64,000 nucleotides of DNA from Mycolicibacterium monacense (GTDB lineage: Bacteria; Actinomycetota; Actinomycetes; Mycobacteriales; Mycobacteriaceae): positions 4,154,001 through 4,218,000 of the forward strand of contig NZ_AP022617.1 in the NCBI RefSeq assembly GCF_010731575.1, given 5' to 3'. Both the position numbers and the translations under genes were made by a program. A model generated the notes under the pieces. The model saw only the letters and a program-made list of their open reading frames with translations, searched no databases and was not told where the DNA came from. Positions 38,350 through 46,355 of this stretch are shown here, piece after piece (the first letter of the stretch is position 1; the number at the start of each line of letters is the position of its first letter).

Positions 38350-39057
38350 GTGGCACAACAGACCCCGCCTTTGGCGGTCAAGACCGATGGTCGGAAGCGG
38401 CGCTGGCACCAGCACAAGGTCGAGCGCCGCAATGAGTTGGTCGATGGCACCCTGGAGGCGATCCGCCGCCGGGGCAGCAACGTCAGCATGGACGAGATCG
38501 CCGCGGAGATCGGCGTTTCCAAGACGGTCCTGTACCGCTACTTCGTCGACAAGAACGACCTCACCACCGCGGTGATGATGCGGTTCGCCCAGACCACACT
38601 GATCCCGAACATGGCCGCCGCGCTGATGTCCAACCTCGACGGCTACGACCTGACCCGCGAGATCATCAAGGTCTACGTGGAAACCGTTGCGAACGAGCCG
38701 GAGCCCTACCGCTTCGTGATGGCGAACAACTCGGCCAGCAAGAGCAAGGCCGTCGCGGACTCCGAACGCATCATCGCCCGCATGCTCGCGGTGATGCTGC
38801 GCCGCCGGATGGCGCAGGCCGGGATGGACACCGGCGGCGTCGAGCCGTGGGCCTATCACATCGTCGGCGGCGTGCAGCTGGCCACGCACTCGTGGATGTC
38901 GCATCCGCGGATGAGCGCCGACGAGCTCATCGACTACCTGACGATGCTGTCGTGGAGTGCGTTGTGCGGCATCGTCGAAGTAGGCGGATCGCTCGAGAAG
39001 TTCCGGTCCGAACCGCACCCCTCCCCGATCCTGCCTCCCCAGTTGATGGAGCAATGA
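38350..39057 (+). CDS. TetR-family regulator (Rv0472c-like)
   Basis: 235 residues from GTG at 38350 (VAQQTPPLAVKTDGRKRRW). HTH at about 40-80: RRRGSNVSMDEIAAEIGVSK, then TVLYRYFVDKNDL. An alternative GTG lies at 38329, preceded by a TAGTAT hexamer at 38311-38316. The stop overlaps the start of the PPK2 gene by three bases, so the pair forms an operon. In M. tuberculosis the equivalent gene is followed by pcaA instead. Confidence 0.85.
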   Translation: MAQQTPPLAVKTDGRKRRWHQHKVERRNELVDGTLEAIRRRGSNVSMDEIAAEIGVSKTVLYRYFVDKNDLTTAVMMRFAQTTLIPNMAAALMSNLDGYDLTREIIKVYVETVANEPEPYRFVMANNSASKSKAVADSERIIARMLAVMLRRRMAQAGMDTGGVEPWAYHIVGGVQLATHSWMSHPRMSADELIDYLTMLSWSALCGIVEVGGSLEKFRSEPHPSPILPPQLMEQ

Positions 39058-39920
39058 GCCGAGAACCCGAGCTACCCGCCCTGTGGTCCCACGACCCGCA
39101 TGTCCACCTCCGCTTCCGTACCGGCGACAAGGTGGGCGACATCGAGACCGACGCCACACCCGGATTCATCGGCTCCAAGAGCGATGCCCCGGTGCTGCAG
39201 GCCGAGCGCAGTATGCGGCTGGGCGAACTGCAGGAGAAGCTCTACGCCAACAGCCGCGCGGGCGACACCCGCTCGGTGCTGCTCATCCTGCAGGGCATGG
39301 ACACCGCAGGCAAGGGCGGCATCGTCAAACACGTTGTCGGAGCGGCCAATCCGCAAGGCGTGAAGTACACGAGCTTCGGTAAGCCCACTGCGGAGGAGTT
39401 GGCGCACCACTACCTCTGGCGTATCCGCAACGCGCTGCCGACGCCGGGGCACATCGGGGTCTTCGACCGCTCGCACTACGAGGACGTGTTGGTCGTGCGT
39501 GTGCACAACCTGGTACCGCCCGATGTGTGGGGGGCGCGCTACGACGAGATCAACGCCTTCGAACGCGAAATCGTCGACAGCGGAACCTCCATCGTGAAGG
39601 TCGCGATGTTCGTATCGCTGCAGGAGCAGAAGCGCCGCCTCGCCGAACGGCTGGAGCGCCCCGACAAGTACTGGAAGTACAACCCGGCCGACATCGACGA
39701 GCGGCTGCTGTGGCCGCAGTACGAGCAGGCCTACCAGGCGGTGCTCGACCGCACGTCGACCGACTACGCGCCGTGGCACGTGGTGCCGTGCGACCGAAAA
39801 TGGTACAGCCGGCTGGCGATCACCGAGCTGCTCATCGAGGCGCTCAAACGCCTCAACATGTCCTGGCCGCCACCGGATTTCGACGTCAAGGCGGAGAAGA
39901 AGCGTCTCGCGAACGCCTAG
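39054..39920 (+). CDS. ppk2: Polyphosphate kinase 2 (PPK2)
   Basis: 288 residues. Walker A LQGMDTAGKGGIVKHVVG (81-89) and Walker B GVFDRSHYEDVLVVRV (D138) with the lid segment KRRLAERLERPDKYWKYNPA. Class I PPK2 enzymes use polyphosphate to phosphorylate nucleoside diphosphates, making GTP or ATP. The gene is coupled to the TetR gene through ATGA at 39054-39057, suggesting regulated expression. With ppx1 at 18 kb it gives two polyphosphate genes in the window. Confidence 0.95.
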   Translation: MSREPELPALWSHDPHVHLRFRTGDKVGDIETDATPGFIGSKSDAPVLQAERSMRLGELQEKLYANSRAGDTRSVLLILQGMDTAGKGGIVKHVVGAANPQGVKYTSFGKPTAEELAHHYLWRIRNALPTPGHIGVFDRSHYEDVLVVRVHNLVPPDVWGARYDEINAFEREIVDSGTSIVKVAMFVSLQEQKRRLAERLERPDKYWKYNPADIDERLLWPQYEQAYQAVLDRTSTDYAPWHVVPCDRKWYSRLAITELLIEALKRLNMSWPPPDFDVKAEKKRLANA

Positions 39921-39924
39921 GTTT

Positions 39925-39990
39925 GCGCCGACTGCACGGTTGTTGCCACGTCCTCTCGGCGTTCGTGTACAACAACCGTGCGCTCGGCGC
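39925..39990. repeat. Palindromic element, copy 1
   Basis: 66 nt. Outer arms GCGCCGA (39925-39931) and TCGGCGC (39984-39990); inner arms GCACGGTTGTTG (39934-39945) and CAACAACCGTGC (39970-39981); 24-nt centre. It lies between the PPK2 stop and the nuclease-like gene. It could fold as a hairpin or cruciform and terminate ppk2 transcription. Two further copies follow within 2 kb. Confidence 0.9.
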
Positions 39991-40053
39991 AGTTGTACAC
40001 AGGTTGAGCGATTGCCGTCGGGGTGCCCACCGGCACGGCCTGACGATGAGAGT

Positions 40054-40908
40054 GTGGGAGCCGCACTGATCATCGCCACCGAAGCGCTCGAGTCCGGCGA
40101 GTTGACGCGCCGAGACCTACGGCGCCGGTACACGATGGTCTATCGCAACGTCTACATCCGCAACGGTCTTCAGCTGACCGCAGAGGACCGGGCGCGGGCG
40201 GCCTGGCTCTGGTCGGGACGGCGGGCCACGCTCACCGGGCACTGCGCGGCCGCCCTTCTCGGCAGCCGTTGGATTCCGCCGGACGCCCCCGTCGAGATCG
40301 CCCACTCCCGCCGGCCAGCGGCCCGAGGAATGATCGCCCGCTGCAACACATTTCATGACAACGAGGTATGCGTCGTCGACGGCATCCGCTGCACCACCGT
40401 CGCCAGAACGGCTTACGACCTGGGGCGGCGACTCACCGAACAGATGGGCGTGGTCCGCATCGACGCGCTACTCAACGCGACCGGCGTGGCCCCCTCGACC
40501 GTCGCCGCCGTCGCGGCACGGCATCCCGGCGCCAGGGGCATCAGGCGGTTACGCAAGACACTGACACTGGTCGACGCGGGCGCCGAGTCCCCGCAGGAAA
40601 CCCGGCTCCGGCTGCTGATCATCCGGTCGGGATTGCCGCGACCGGTGACGCAGATACCGGTGCACAACGAACTCGGACGAGTCGTTCGCCGCATCGACAT
40701 GGGCTGGCCGGATGCCATGGTCGGTATCGAGTACGACGGCGAACAGCACTTCACCAATCCGCACGACTACGCCGCGGACATCGAACGGCTCGAGTTCCTC
40801 GCAGCGCGGGGATGGCTGATCGTCCGCGTAAGCGCCACCCAACTGCGTCACCGCCGGGCCGAGATCATCGACCGGGTGACGGCCGCTCGTCGAGCGCACG
40901 GTTGTTGA
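40054..40908 (+). CDS. AbiEi-like N-terminal / DUF559 (Vsr-like nuclease) C-terminal protein
   Basis: 284 residues from GTG at 40054. The N-terminal part (about 1-95) has a short wing-helix region with LTRRDLRRRYTMVYRNVYIR and LTGHCAAALLGSRWIPPDAP, the pattern annotated in actinobacteria as AbiEi antitoxin-like. The C-terminal 75 residues match DUF559/very-short-patch nuclease folds: RRIDMGWPDAMVGIEYDGEQ, HFTNPHDYAADIERLEFLAA, RGWLIVRVS. Candidate metal ligands are the Asp of GWPD and the Glu/Asp of IEYDG. Nuclease activity is inferred. The gene is bracketed by palindromic repeats; its last codons (RAHGC and stop) lie in repeat copy 2. Confidence 0.75.
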   Translation: MGAALIIATEALESGELTRRDLRRRYTMVYRNVYIRNGLQLTAEDRARAAWLWSGRRATLTGHCAAALLGSRWIPPDAPVEIAHSRRPAARGMIARCNTFHDNEVCVVDGIRCTTVARTAYDLGRRLTEQMGVVRIDALLNATGVAPSTVAAVAARHPGARGIRRLRKTLTLVDAGAESPQETRLRLLIIRSGLPRPVTQIPVHNELGRVVRRIDMGWPDAMVGIEYDGEQHFTNPHDYAADIERLEFLAARGWLIVRVSATQLRHRRAEIIDRVTAARRAHGC

Positions 40909-40951
40909 CGGCCCTACTCGGCCGATGCGTACAACAAGCGTGCACTCGGCG
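40888..40951. repeat. Palindromic element, copy 2
   Basis: 64 nt. Outer arms CGTCGAG (40888-40894) and CTCGGCG (40945-40951), inner arms GCACGGTTGTTG (40896-40907) and CAACAAGCGTGC (40932-40943, one mismatch). The left arm encodes the end of the nuclease-like gene; the right arm ends one base before the fadB2 stop codon. It therefore fills the convergent gap and may act as a bidirectional terminator. Confidence 0.9.
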
Positions 40952-41812
40952 CTAGTAGGAGTAGAAGCCTTGGCCCGACTTCTTGCCCAGCTGACCCGCC
41001 TCGACCATGCGCAGCAGCAGCGGCGGCGGGGCGTAGTGCGCGTCCTTGAGCTCGTCGAACATCGCGTCGGCGATCAGCTTCATGGTGTCCAGGCCGATCA
41101 GGTCGCTCAGCCGCAGCGGGCCCATCGGATGCGACAGCCCGGCCACGACCGCCTTGTCGACATCTTCGACGGTGGCGAAGCCCGCCTCGACCATCCGGAT
41201 CGCCGACAGCAGATACGGCACCAGCAGCGCGTTGACCACGAAGCCCGACCGGTCGCTGCAGCGCACCACCTGCTTACCGAGCACGTCGCTGGCGAACGCC
41301 TCGGTCCGCGCGATCGCCGCATCGGTGGTCGTCAGCGTGCTGACCAGCTCGACCAGCGGCAGCACCGGCACCGGGTTGAAGAAGTGCAGGCCCAGCACTC
41401 GGCCCGAATTCTGCGTCGCCGCAGCGAGTTTCATGATGGGGATGCTCGAGGTGTTCGACGCCAGCACCGCGTCGGGGTCGGTGATGACCTTGTCGAGTTC
41501 GGCGAACACCTTGGCCTTGATCGCCACATCCTCGATGATCGCCTCGATGACGAGCTGGCGGTCCGCCATGTCGGCGAGGTCGGTGGTGAAGCTCAGCTTC
41601 CCGAGCGCCGCCGACTTCTCCCGATCGGTGACCTTGCCCGCGCTCACCCCACGCTCCAACGATTTGGTGATGCGGTTGCGACCCGCGGTGACCAGCGCGT
41701 CGGTGGTCTCGAAGACCAGTACCTCGACGCCCGCGCGGGCGGACACCTCGGCGATGCCGGCGCCCATCTGCCCCGCGCCGATCACGCCTACTCGTTCGAT
41801 GGGATTGCTCAC
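40952..41812 (-). CDS. fadB2: 3-hydroxybutyryl-CoA dehydrogenase
   Basis: 286 residues. NAD-binding RVGVIGAGQMGAGIAEVSAR at the N-terminus and the HCDH signature (VLGLHFFNPVPVLPLVELVS, DRSGFVVNALLVPYLLSAIR). It oxidises 3-hydroxyacyl-CoA in beta-oxidation or runs in reverse to reduce acetoacetyl-CoA. GTG start with GGAAG five nt upstream, as expected for a gene inside a longer transcript from aceA. It and aceA keep the mycobacterial order. Confidence 0.95.
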   Translation of the reverse strand: MSNPIERVGVIGAGQMGAGIAEVSARAGVEVLVFETTDALVTAGRNRITKSLERGVSAGKVTDREKSAALGKLSFTTDLADMADRQLVIEAIIEDVAIKAKVFAELDKVITDPDAVLASNTSSIPIMKLAAATQNSGRVLGLHFFNPVPVLPLVELVSTLTTTDAAIARTEAFASDVLGKQVVRCSDRSGFVVNALLVPYLLSAIRMVEAGFATVEDVDKAVVAGLSHPMGPLRLSDLIGLDTMKLIADAMFDELKDAHYAPPPLLLRMVEAGQLGKKSGQGFYSY

Positions 41813-41829
41813 TGCTACTTCCTAACAGA

Positions 41830-41893
41830 CGACGAGCGCACGGTTGTTGTCACGTCTATTCGACGTTTGCGTACAACAACCGTGCGCTCGGCG
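41830..41893. repeat. Palindromic element, copy 3
   Basis: 64 nt with the best stem: GAGCGCACGGTTGTTGT (41834-41850) pairs perfectly with ACAACAACCGTGCGCTC (41873-41889) over 17 bp. The 22-nt loop holds a further ACGTC/GACGT pair. It lies in the aceA-fadB2 gap on the transcribed strand, so the hairpin would form in that mRNA. Confidence 0.9.
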
Positions 41894-41902
41894 GTCAACG
41901 AC

Positions 41903-43189
41903 TTAGTGGAACTGGCCCTCTTCGGTGGAACCGGTCAGCGCGGTGGTCGAGCTGGTCGGGTCGACGGTGGTGGCGATCCGGTCGAAGTAGCCGGCGCCGA
42001 CCTCGCGCTGGTGCTTCGTCGCGGTGTAACCGCGCTCCTCGGCGGCGAACTCGCGCTCCTGCAGCTCGACGTACGCGGTCATCTGGTTGCGGGCGTAGCC
42101 GTAGGCCAGATCGAACATCGAGTAGTTCAGGGCGTGGAAGCCGGCCAGCGTGATGAACTGGAACTTGAAGCCCATCGCACCGAGTTCCTTCTGGAACTTC
42201 GCGATCGTCGCGTCGTCGAGATGCTTCTTCCAGTTGAACGACGGCGAGCAGTTGTAGGCCAGCATCTGGTCCGGGAACTCCGCCTGCACGCCCTCGGCGA
42301 ACTTGCGGGCCAGCTCCAGGTCCGGGGTGCCGGTCTCCATCCAGATCAGATCCGAGTACGGCGCGTAGGCCTTGGCGCGCGCGATGCACGGCTCGATGCC
42401 GTTCTTGACGCGGTAGAAGCCTTCCTTGGTCCGCTCACCGGTGATGAACGGCTGATCGCGCTCGTCGACGTCGGAGGTGATCAGGGTGGCGGCCTCGGCG
42501 TCGGTGCGGGCGATGACGACGGTCGGCACGTCGGCGACGTCGGCGGCCAGGCGGGCCGAGGTCAGCGTGCGGATGTGCTGCTGGGTCGGGATCAGCACCT
42601 TGCCACCGAGGTGGCCGCACTTCTTCTCCGAGGCCAGCTGGTCCTCCCAGTGCGAACCCGCGACACCGGCGGCGATCATCGCCTTCTGCAGCTCGTAGAC
42701 GTTGAGCGCGCCACCGAATCCGGCCTCACCGTCGGCGACGATCGGCACGAGCCAGTTCTCGACCGAGGTGTCGCCCTCGACCCTGGCGATCTCGTCGGCG
42801 CGCAGCAGCGCGTTGTTGATCCGGCGGACGACCTGGGGCACCGAGTTGGCCGGGTACAGGCTCTGGTCGGGGTAGGTGTGGCCGGACAGGTTCGCATCAC
42901 CGGCGACCTGCCAACCCGACAGGTAGATGGCCTTCAGGCCGGCGCGGACCTGCTGGACGGCCATGTTGCCGGTCAGCGCGCCGAGCGCGTTCACGAACTC
43001 CATGTCGTGCAGCTGGTTCCACAGCACCTCGGCGCCGCGGCGGGCCAGCGTCTGCTCCTCGACGACCGAGCCCTGCAGGGCCACGACGTCTGCCGGGGAG
43101 TAATCGCGGGTGATGCCCTTCCAGCGGGGGTTGGTGTCCCAGTCCTTCTGGATCTCTTCGGGGGACTTCGGCTTGCCAACGGTCGACAT
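41903..43189 (-). CDS. aceA: Isocitrate lyase
   Basis: 428 residues, the length of M. tuberculosis Icl1. It splits isocitrate into succinate and glyoxylate in the glyoxylate shunt, and in mycobacteria also acts as 2-methylisocitrate lyase in propionate metabolism. Catalytic C191 lies in [33 protein letters not shown] and the substrate block [15 protein letters not shown] are present. The ATG at 43189 has AAGGAG seven nt upstream. Probable control by RamB from the 43325-43370 motifs. Confidence 0.97.
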   Translation of the reverse strand: MSTVGKPKSPEEIQKDWDTNPRWKGITRDYSPADVVALQGSVVEEQTLARRGAEVLWNQLHDMEFVNALGALTGNMAVQQVRAGLKAIYLSGWQVAGDANLSGHTYPDQSLYPANSVPQVVRRINNALLRADEIARVEGDTSVENWLVPIVADGEAGFGGALNVYELQKAMIAAGVAGSHWEDQLASEKKCGHLGGKVLIPTQQHIRTLTSARLAADVADVPTVVIARTDAEAATLITSDVDERDQPFITGERTKEGFYRVKNGIEPCIARAKAYAPYSDLIWMETGTPDLELARKFAEGVQAEFPDQMLAYNCSPSFNWKKHLDDATIAKFQKELGAMGFKFQFITLAGFHALNYSMFDLAYGYARNQMTAYVELQEREFAAEERGYTATKHQREVGAGYFDRIATTVDPTSSTTALTGSTEEGQFH

Positions 43190-43324
43190 TGAGTGGCTCC
43201 TTCGGTTACTTGCGTCGCTGCCGGTGCCGCCGTCGTTCCGGCTTGTTAACACCTGCAGGAGTTCACTGCCTTGCTGATGCGAGGATGCCCTACGGCATAA
43301 CCGCAGGTCCACCCGTTTCAATCG

Positions 43325-43370
43325 CCAAGTTTTGCCAAGAGCTACACGGAACTTGCGAAGGTTGCGAAGG
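43325..43370 (-). promoter_or_regulatory. Putative RamB-binding region upstream of aceA
   Basis: CCAAGTTTTGCCAAG at 43325-43339 and tandem TTGCGAAGG words in 43350-43370. TGCGAAGG also appears upstream of ramB (44351-44358). RamB-family sites in corynebacteria contain TTTGCAAA-like cores, which these words resemble. About 140-180 nt upstream of the aceA start. Confidence 0.4.
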
Positions 43371-43390
43371 CGCGCACGGCTTGACCGGTT

Positions 43391-43441
43391 CAGTAGCTAC
43401 TGGCCAGTAACCGGTTTCCGCTGGTCAGTACGCCCGTACTG
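43391..43441. promoter_or_regulatory. Nest of overlapping CAGTA/TACTG palindromes
   Basis: Perfect palindromes CAGTAGCTACTG (43391-43402), TACTGGCCAGTA (43398-43409) and CAGTACG-CC-CGTACTG (43426-43441) overlap or adjoin, with CTGGTCAGTA (43421-43430) forming a 10-bp imperfect dyad with the second. It lies in the 266-bp gap between the thioesterase stop and aceA. It may be an operator for a GntR/TetR-type factor, or partly a terminator of the thioesterase gene. Confidence 0.45.
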
Positions 43442-43455
43442 TTAAACGGGGAACG

Positions 43456-44271
43456 TCACAGCGGGAAGATGCATGCGACGGCCTTGGTCTCGTCGCCGAC
43501 CACATATGTGAGCGTTCTAACAGTCCGATCCGTGAGATCCGCACCGAACTTGTCGGTCGAACCGGGTGGGTGGACGTGCGAGATGATCTCCAGCTTGTCG
43601 CCGAGCGCGACCGGGAGGTCGTGTTCGATGGTCACCCGCAGCGGCGCCGTCAGCAACTCGGGATGGTTGTAGAGGTAGTCCTCGACCACCGACCAGTACA
43701 CCGAGTTGTTCATGTGATCGAAGATGTCGATGTCGCTGACCCGGACCGGATACTCGCGGATCTCCTCGGCGTCGTCACGGCTGCCGGCACTCAGATACGC
43801 CTTCCAGCGCAGCCGGTTGACGTCGGTGGTGCGCTGCAACCCGGCGATGAAGTCGTCACTGATCCGCGCCGGCCCCTGCGTCTCGCGGTTGATGTTGATC
43901 CAGAACGCCTCGGATTCCATCAGCCCGCCCTTGCGGCCGTCGATGCGCACCCGCATCTCGCACCACCGGTTCGACGTCCCCGAACACCAGCGCCGCAGCC
44001 GCAGCATGTCCTGGAACTCGATGGGGCGGATCAGGTCGATCATCGTGCGCCGCACGATCCACAGCGGGTGCGTCTTCTCGTAGCCGAGTTCGCGCAGGTG
44101 GTCGGAGCCGATGTCCTGGATGTGCCGGGTGGCGGCGTCGAACTTCAGCCGCCCGGTCCGGTCCACGTCGGCCACCCGCAGCGGCCAGCCGGTGTCGAAG
44201 ACGTCGGGGTGCGGATCCGGCACCGGCATCATCGTCTTGCTCAGGCCGGTCCCCGTGGTCGTACCGCTCAC
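43456..44271 (-). CDS. Acyl-ACP thioesterase (FatA-like, Rv0466-like)
   Basis: 271 residues with two hot-dog halves. First half FDAATRHIQDIGSDHLRELG; second half RVSDIDIFDHMNNSVYWSVV, which carries the family's D-x2-x-H-x-N motif. It releases fatty acids from acyl carrier protein or a similar thioester. Its neighbours aceA, fadB2 and ramB point to fatty-acid metabolism. It diverges from ramB. Confidence 0.88.
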   Translation of the reverse strand: MSGTTTGTGLSKTMMPVPDPHPDVFDTGWPLRVADVDRTGRLKFDAATRHIQDIGSDHLRELGYEKTHPLWIVRRTMIDLIRPIEFQDMLRLRRWCSGTSNRWCEMRVRIDGRKGGLMESEAFWININRETQGPARISDDFIAGLQRTTDVNRLRWKAYLSAGSRDDAEEIREYPVRVSDIDIFDHMNNSVYWSVVEDYLYNHPELLTAPLRVTIEHDLPVALGDKLEIISHVHPPGSTDKFGADLTDRTVRTLTYVVGDETKAVACIFPL

Positions 44272-44349
44272 CTGTCGTCCTCCCTGCTGACTGCCCGACG
44301 CGTTGATGCCAGGCGCCCCGATCCTGCCACAGCCCGGCCCATGCCAAGA

Positions 44350-44383
44350 CTGCGAAGGCCGTTGTTCGCAGCGTTGTTACGCT
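44350..44383 (+). promoter_or_regulatory. ramB promoter with inverted repeat (probable autoregulation site)
   Basis: CTGCGAA (44350-44356) and TTCGCAG (44365-44371) form a perfect inverted repeat with an 8-nt spacer. TACGCT (44378-44383) is a TANNNT -10 ending 7 nt before the GTG at 44391, so ramB is probably leaderless and the repeat covers its -35 region. Confidence 0.45.
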
Positions 44384-44390
44384 GGTTGAC

Positions 44391-45818
44391 GTGGCAAAAA
44401 CGTTCGTGGGGTCGCGTGTCCGGCAACTGCGCAACGAACGCGGATACAGCCAGGCGGCGCTGGCGCAGATGCTCGAGATCTCCCCGAGTTATCTGAACCA
44501 GATCGAGCACGACGTCCGCCCGCTGACCGTCGCGGTGCTGCTGCGCATCACCGAGGTGTTCGGCGTCGACGCCACGTTCTTCGCCTCCCAGGACGACACC
44601 CGACTGGTCGCCGAATTACGCGAAGTGGCGATGGACCGCGAACTGGGCGTCGAGGTCGACGTCTCCGAGATCGCCGACATGGTCGCGGCGCATCCGACGC
44701 TGGCCCGCGCCATGGTCAACCTGCACCGCCGCTACCGGCTGACCACCACGCAGTTGGCCGCCGCGACCGAGGACCGCTACAGCGACGGCACCGGGTCCAG
44801 TTCGGGATCGGGCTCGATCTCCATGCCGCACGAGGAAGTGCGCGACTACTTCTACCAACGCCAGAACTATCTGCACGAACTCGACTCCGCGGCCGAAGAC
44901 CTCACCGTCCGCATGCGCATGCATCGCGGCGACCTCGCCGGTGAACTGTCCAACCGGCTGTCCACGGTGCACGGCGTGCACATCGTGCGGCGCATCGACC
45001 TCGGCGAGACCGTGCTGCACCGGTTCAAACCCGGCACCAAGACACTCGAGATGAGCACCCACCTGTCGGTCGGTCAGCAGGTGTTCAAGATGGCGGCCGA
45101 ACTGGCCTACCTCGAATTCGGCGACCTCATCGACAAGATGGTCGACGAGGGCATGTTCACCAGCGACGAATCGCGCACCCTGGCCCGCCTCGGTCTGGCC
45201 AACTACTTCGCCGCCGCGACGGTGCTGCCGTATCGGCAGTTTCACGACGTCGCGGAGAACTTCCGCTACGACGTCGAACGGCTCTCGGCGTTCTACCAGG
45301 TCAGCTACGAGACGATCGGGCACCGGCTCTCGACGCTGCAGCGCCCGTCGATGCGCGGGGTGCCGTTCTCCTTCGTCCGCGTGGACCGCGCGGGCAACAT
45401 GTCGAAACGCCAGTCCGCGACGGGTTTTCACTTCTCGTCCAGCGGTGGCACCTGCCCGCTGTGGAACGTCTACGAGACCTTCGCCAACCCGGGCAAGATC
45501 CTGGTGCAGATCGCCCAGATGCCCGACGGCCGCAACTACATGTGGGTGGCGCGGACCGTCGAGCGCCGGGCATCGCGCTATGGTCAGCCGGGTAAGACGT
45601 TCGCGATCGGTCTCGGATGCGAACTGCGCCACGCGCATCGGCTGGTCTACTCCGAGGGATTGGATCTTTCTGGTGAAAATGCGACACCCATCGGGGCCGG
45701 CTGCCGCGTATGCGAGCGGGACAACTGTCCGCAGCGGGCGTTCCCCGCGTTGGGCCGCGCCCTCGACCTCGACGAGCACCGGTCCACGGTCTCGCCATAC
45801 CTGGTGAAGCAGTCGTGA
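44391..45818 (+). CDS. ramB: Acetate-metabolism regulator RamB
   Basis: 475 residues. N-terminal XRE HTH (VRQLRNERGYSQAALAQMLE, ISPSYLNQIEHDVRPLTVAV), a middle region with an IrrE-like helical domain, and a C-terminal ScfR-type domain holding a Cys cluster (GLGCELRH, GAGCRVCERDNCPQR) that may bind a metal or a short-chain acyl-CoA. RamB represses aceA and its own gene in mycobacteria. It is coupled to the following gene by a GTGA overlap. Confidence 0.93.
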   Translation: MAKTFVGSRVRQLRNERGYSQAALAQMLEISPSYLNQIEHDVRPLTVAVLLRITEVFGVDATFFASQDDTRLVAELREVAMDRELGVEVDVSEIADMVAAHPTLARAMVNLHRRYRLTTTQLAAATEDRYSDGTGSSSGSGSISMPHEEVRDYFYQRQNYLHELDSAAEDLTVRMRMHRGDLAGELSNRLSTVHGVHIVRRIDLGETVLHRFKPGTKTLEMSTHLSVGQQVFKMAAELAYLEFGDLIDKMVDEGMFTSDESRTLARLGLANYFAAATVLPYRQFHDVAENFRYDVERLSAFYQVSYETIGHRLSTLQRPSMRGVPFSFVRVDRAGNMSKRQSATGFHFSSSGGTCPLWNVYETFANPGKILVQIAQMPDGRNYMWVARTVERRASRYGQPGKTFAIGLGCELRHAHRLVYSEGLDLSGENATPIGAGCRVCERDNCPQRAFPALGRALDLDEHRSTVSPYLVKQS

Positions 45819-46351
45819 CGCGTATCGCACCCGGCGGATTCCGGGAACTGGGACCCCTGAACTGGGCCATCGCGAAGGCGGGTGCCCGTGCCATCCGCGC
45901 GCCGCGCTTCAGCCTGTTCAACGTGCTCGGCCAACACCGTCTGCTGTTCCTGGCGTTCCTGCCCTACAGCGGTGTGCTGCTCGGCCGCCTCGGCAAGCTG
46001 TCCCGTCAGGACGCCGAACTCGTGATCCTGCGGGTCGGCCATCTGCGCGAGTGTGAGTACGAACTGCAGCAGCACCGCCGGCTGGCCCGCAGCCGCGGCG
46101 TCGGCGCGGACCTTCAGGCCCGGATCTTCGAGGGCCCCGACGCCGAGGGTCTCACCGACCGGCAGCGGGTGCTCGTCACCGCCACCGACGAGTTCGTCGT
46201 CACCCGCGGGGTGTCACCGCAGACGTGGTCGGTGCTGGCCCGGCATCTCACCAAACCTCAGCTCATCGAATTCTGCCTGCTGGCAGCGCATTACGACGGT
46301 CTGGCGGCGACGATCAGCACGCTGCAGGTGCCGCTCGACTTCCCGGACTAG
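45815..46351 (+). CDS. Carboxymuconolactone decarboxylase-family (AhpD-like) protein
   Basis: 178 residues from the GTG overlapping the ramB stop (45815-45818). AhpD-like core: LGKLSRQDAELVILRVGHLR, ECEYELQQHRRLARSRGVGA. The classic CxxC pair is reduced to one cysteine (C-E-Y-E), so disulfide reductase activity is unlikely. A decarboxylase or peroxidase role is not shown. Matches Rv0464c in position. Confidence 0.82.
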   Translation: MTRIAPGGFRELGPLNWAIAKAGARAIRAPRFSLFNVLGQHRLLFLAFLPYSGVLLGRLGKLSRQDAELVILRVGHLRECEYELQQHRRLARSRGVGADLQARIFEGPDAEGLTDRQRVLVTATDEFVVTRGVSPQTWSVLARHLTKPQLIEFCLLAAHYDGLAATISTLQVPLDFPD

Positions 46352-46355
46352 AGGG

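Noticed and set aside
40054..40908. AbiE-type toxin-antitoxin pair
   Set aside because: No AbiEii nucleotidyltransferase-like partner lies next to the AbiEi-like protein; the C-terminal domain is nuclease-like instead.
39925..41893. CRISPR array
   Set aside because: Only three copies, hundreds of bases apart, each a palindrome with a coding gene between; no short regular spacers and no cas genes.
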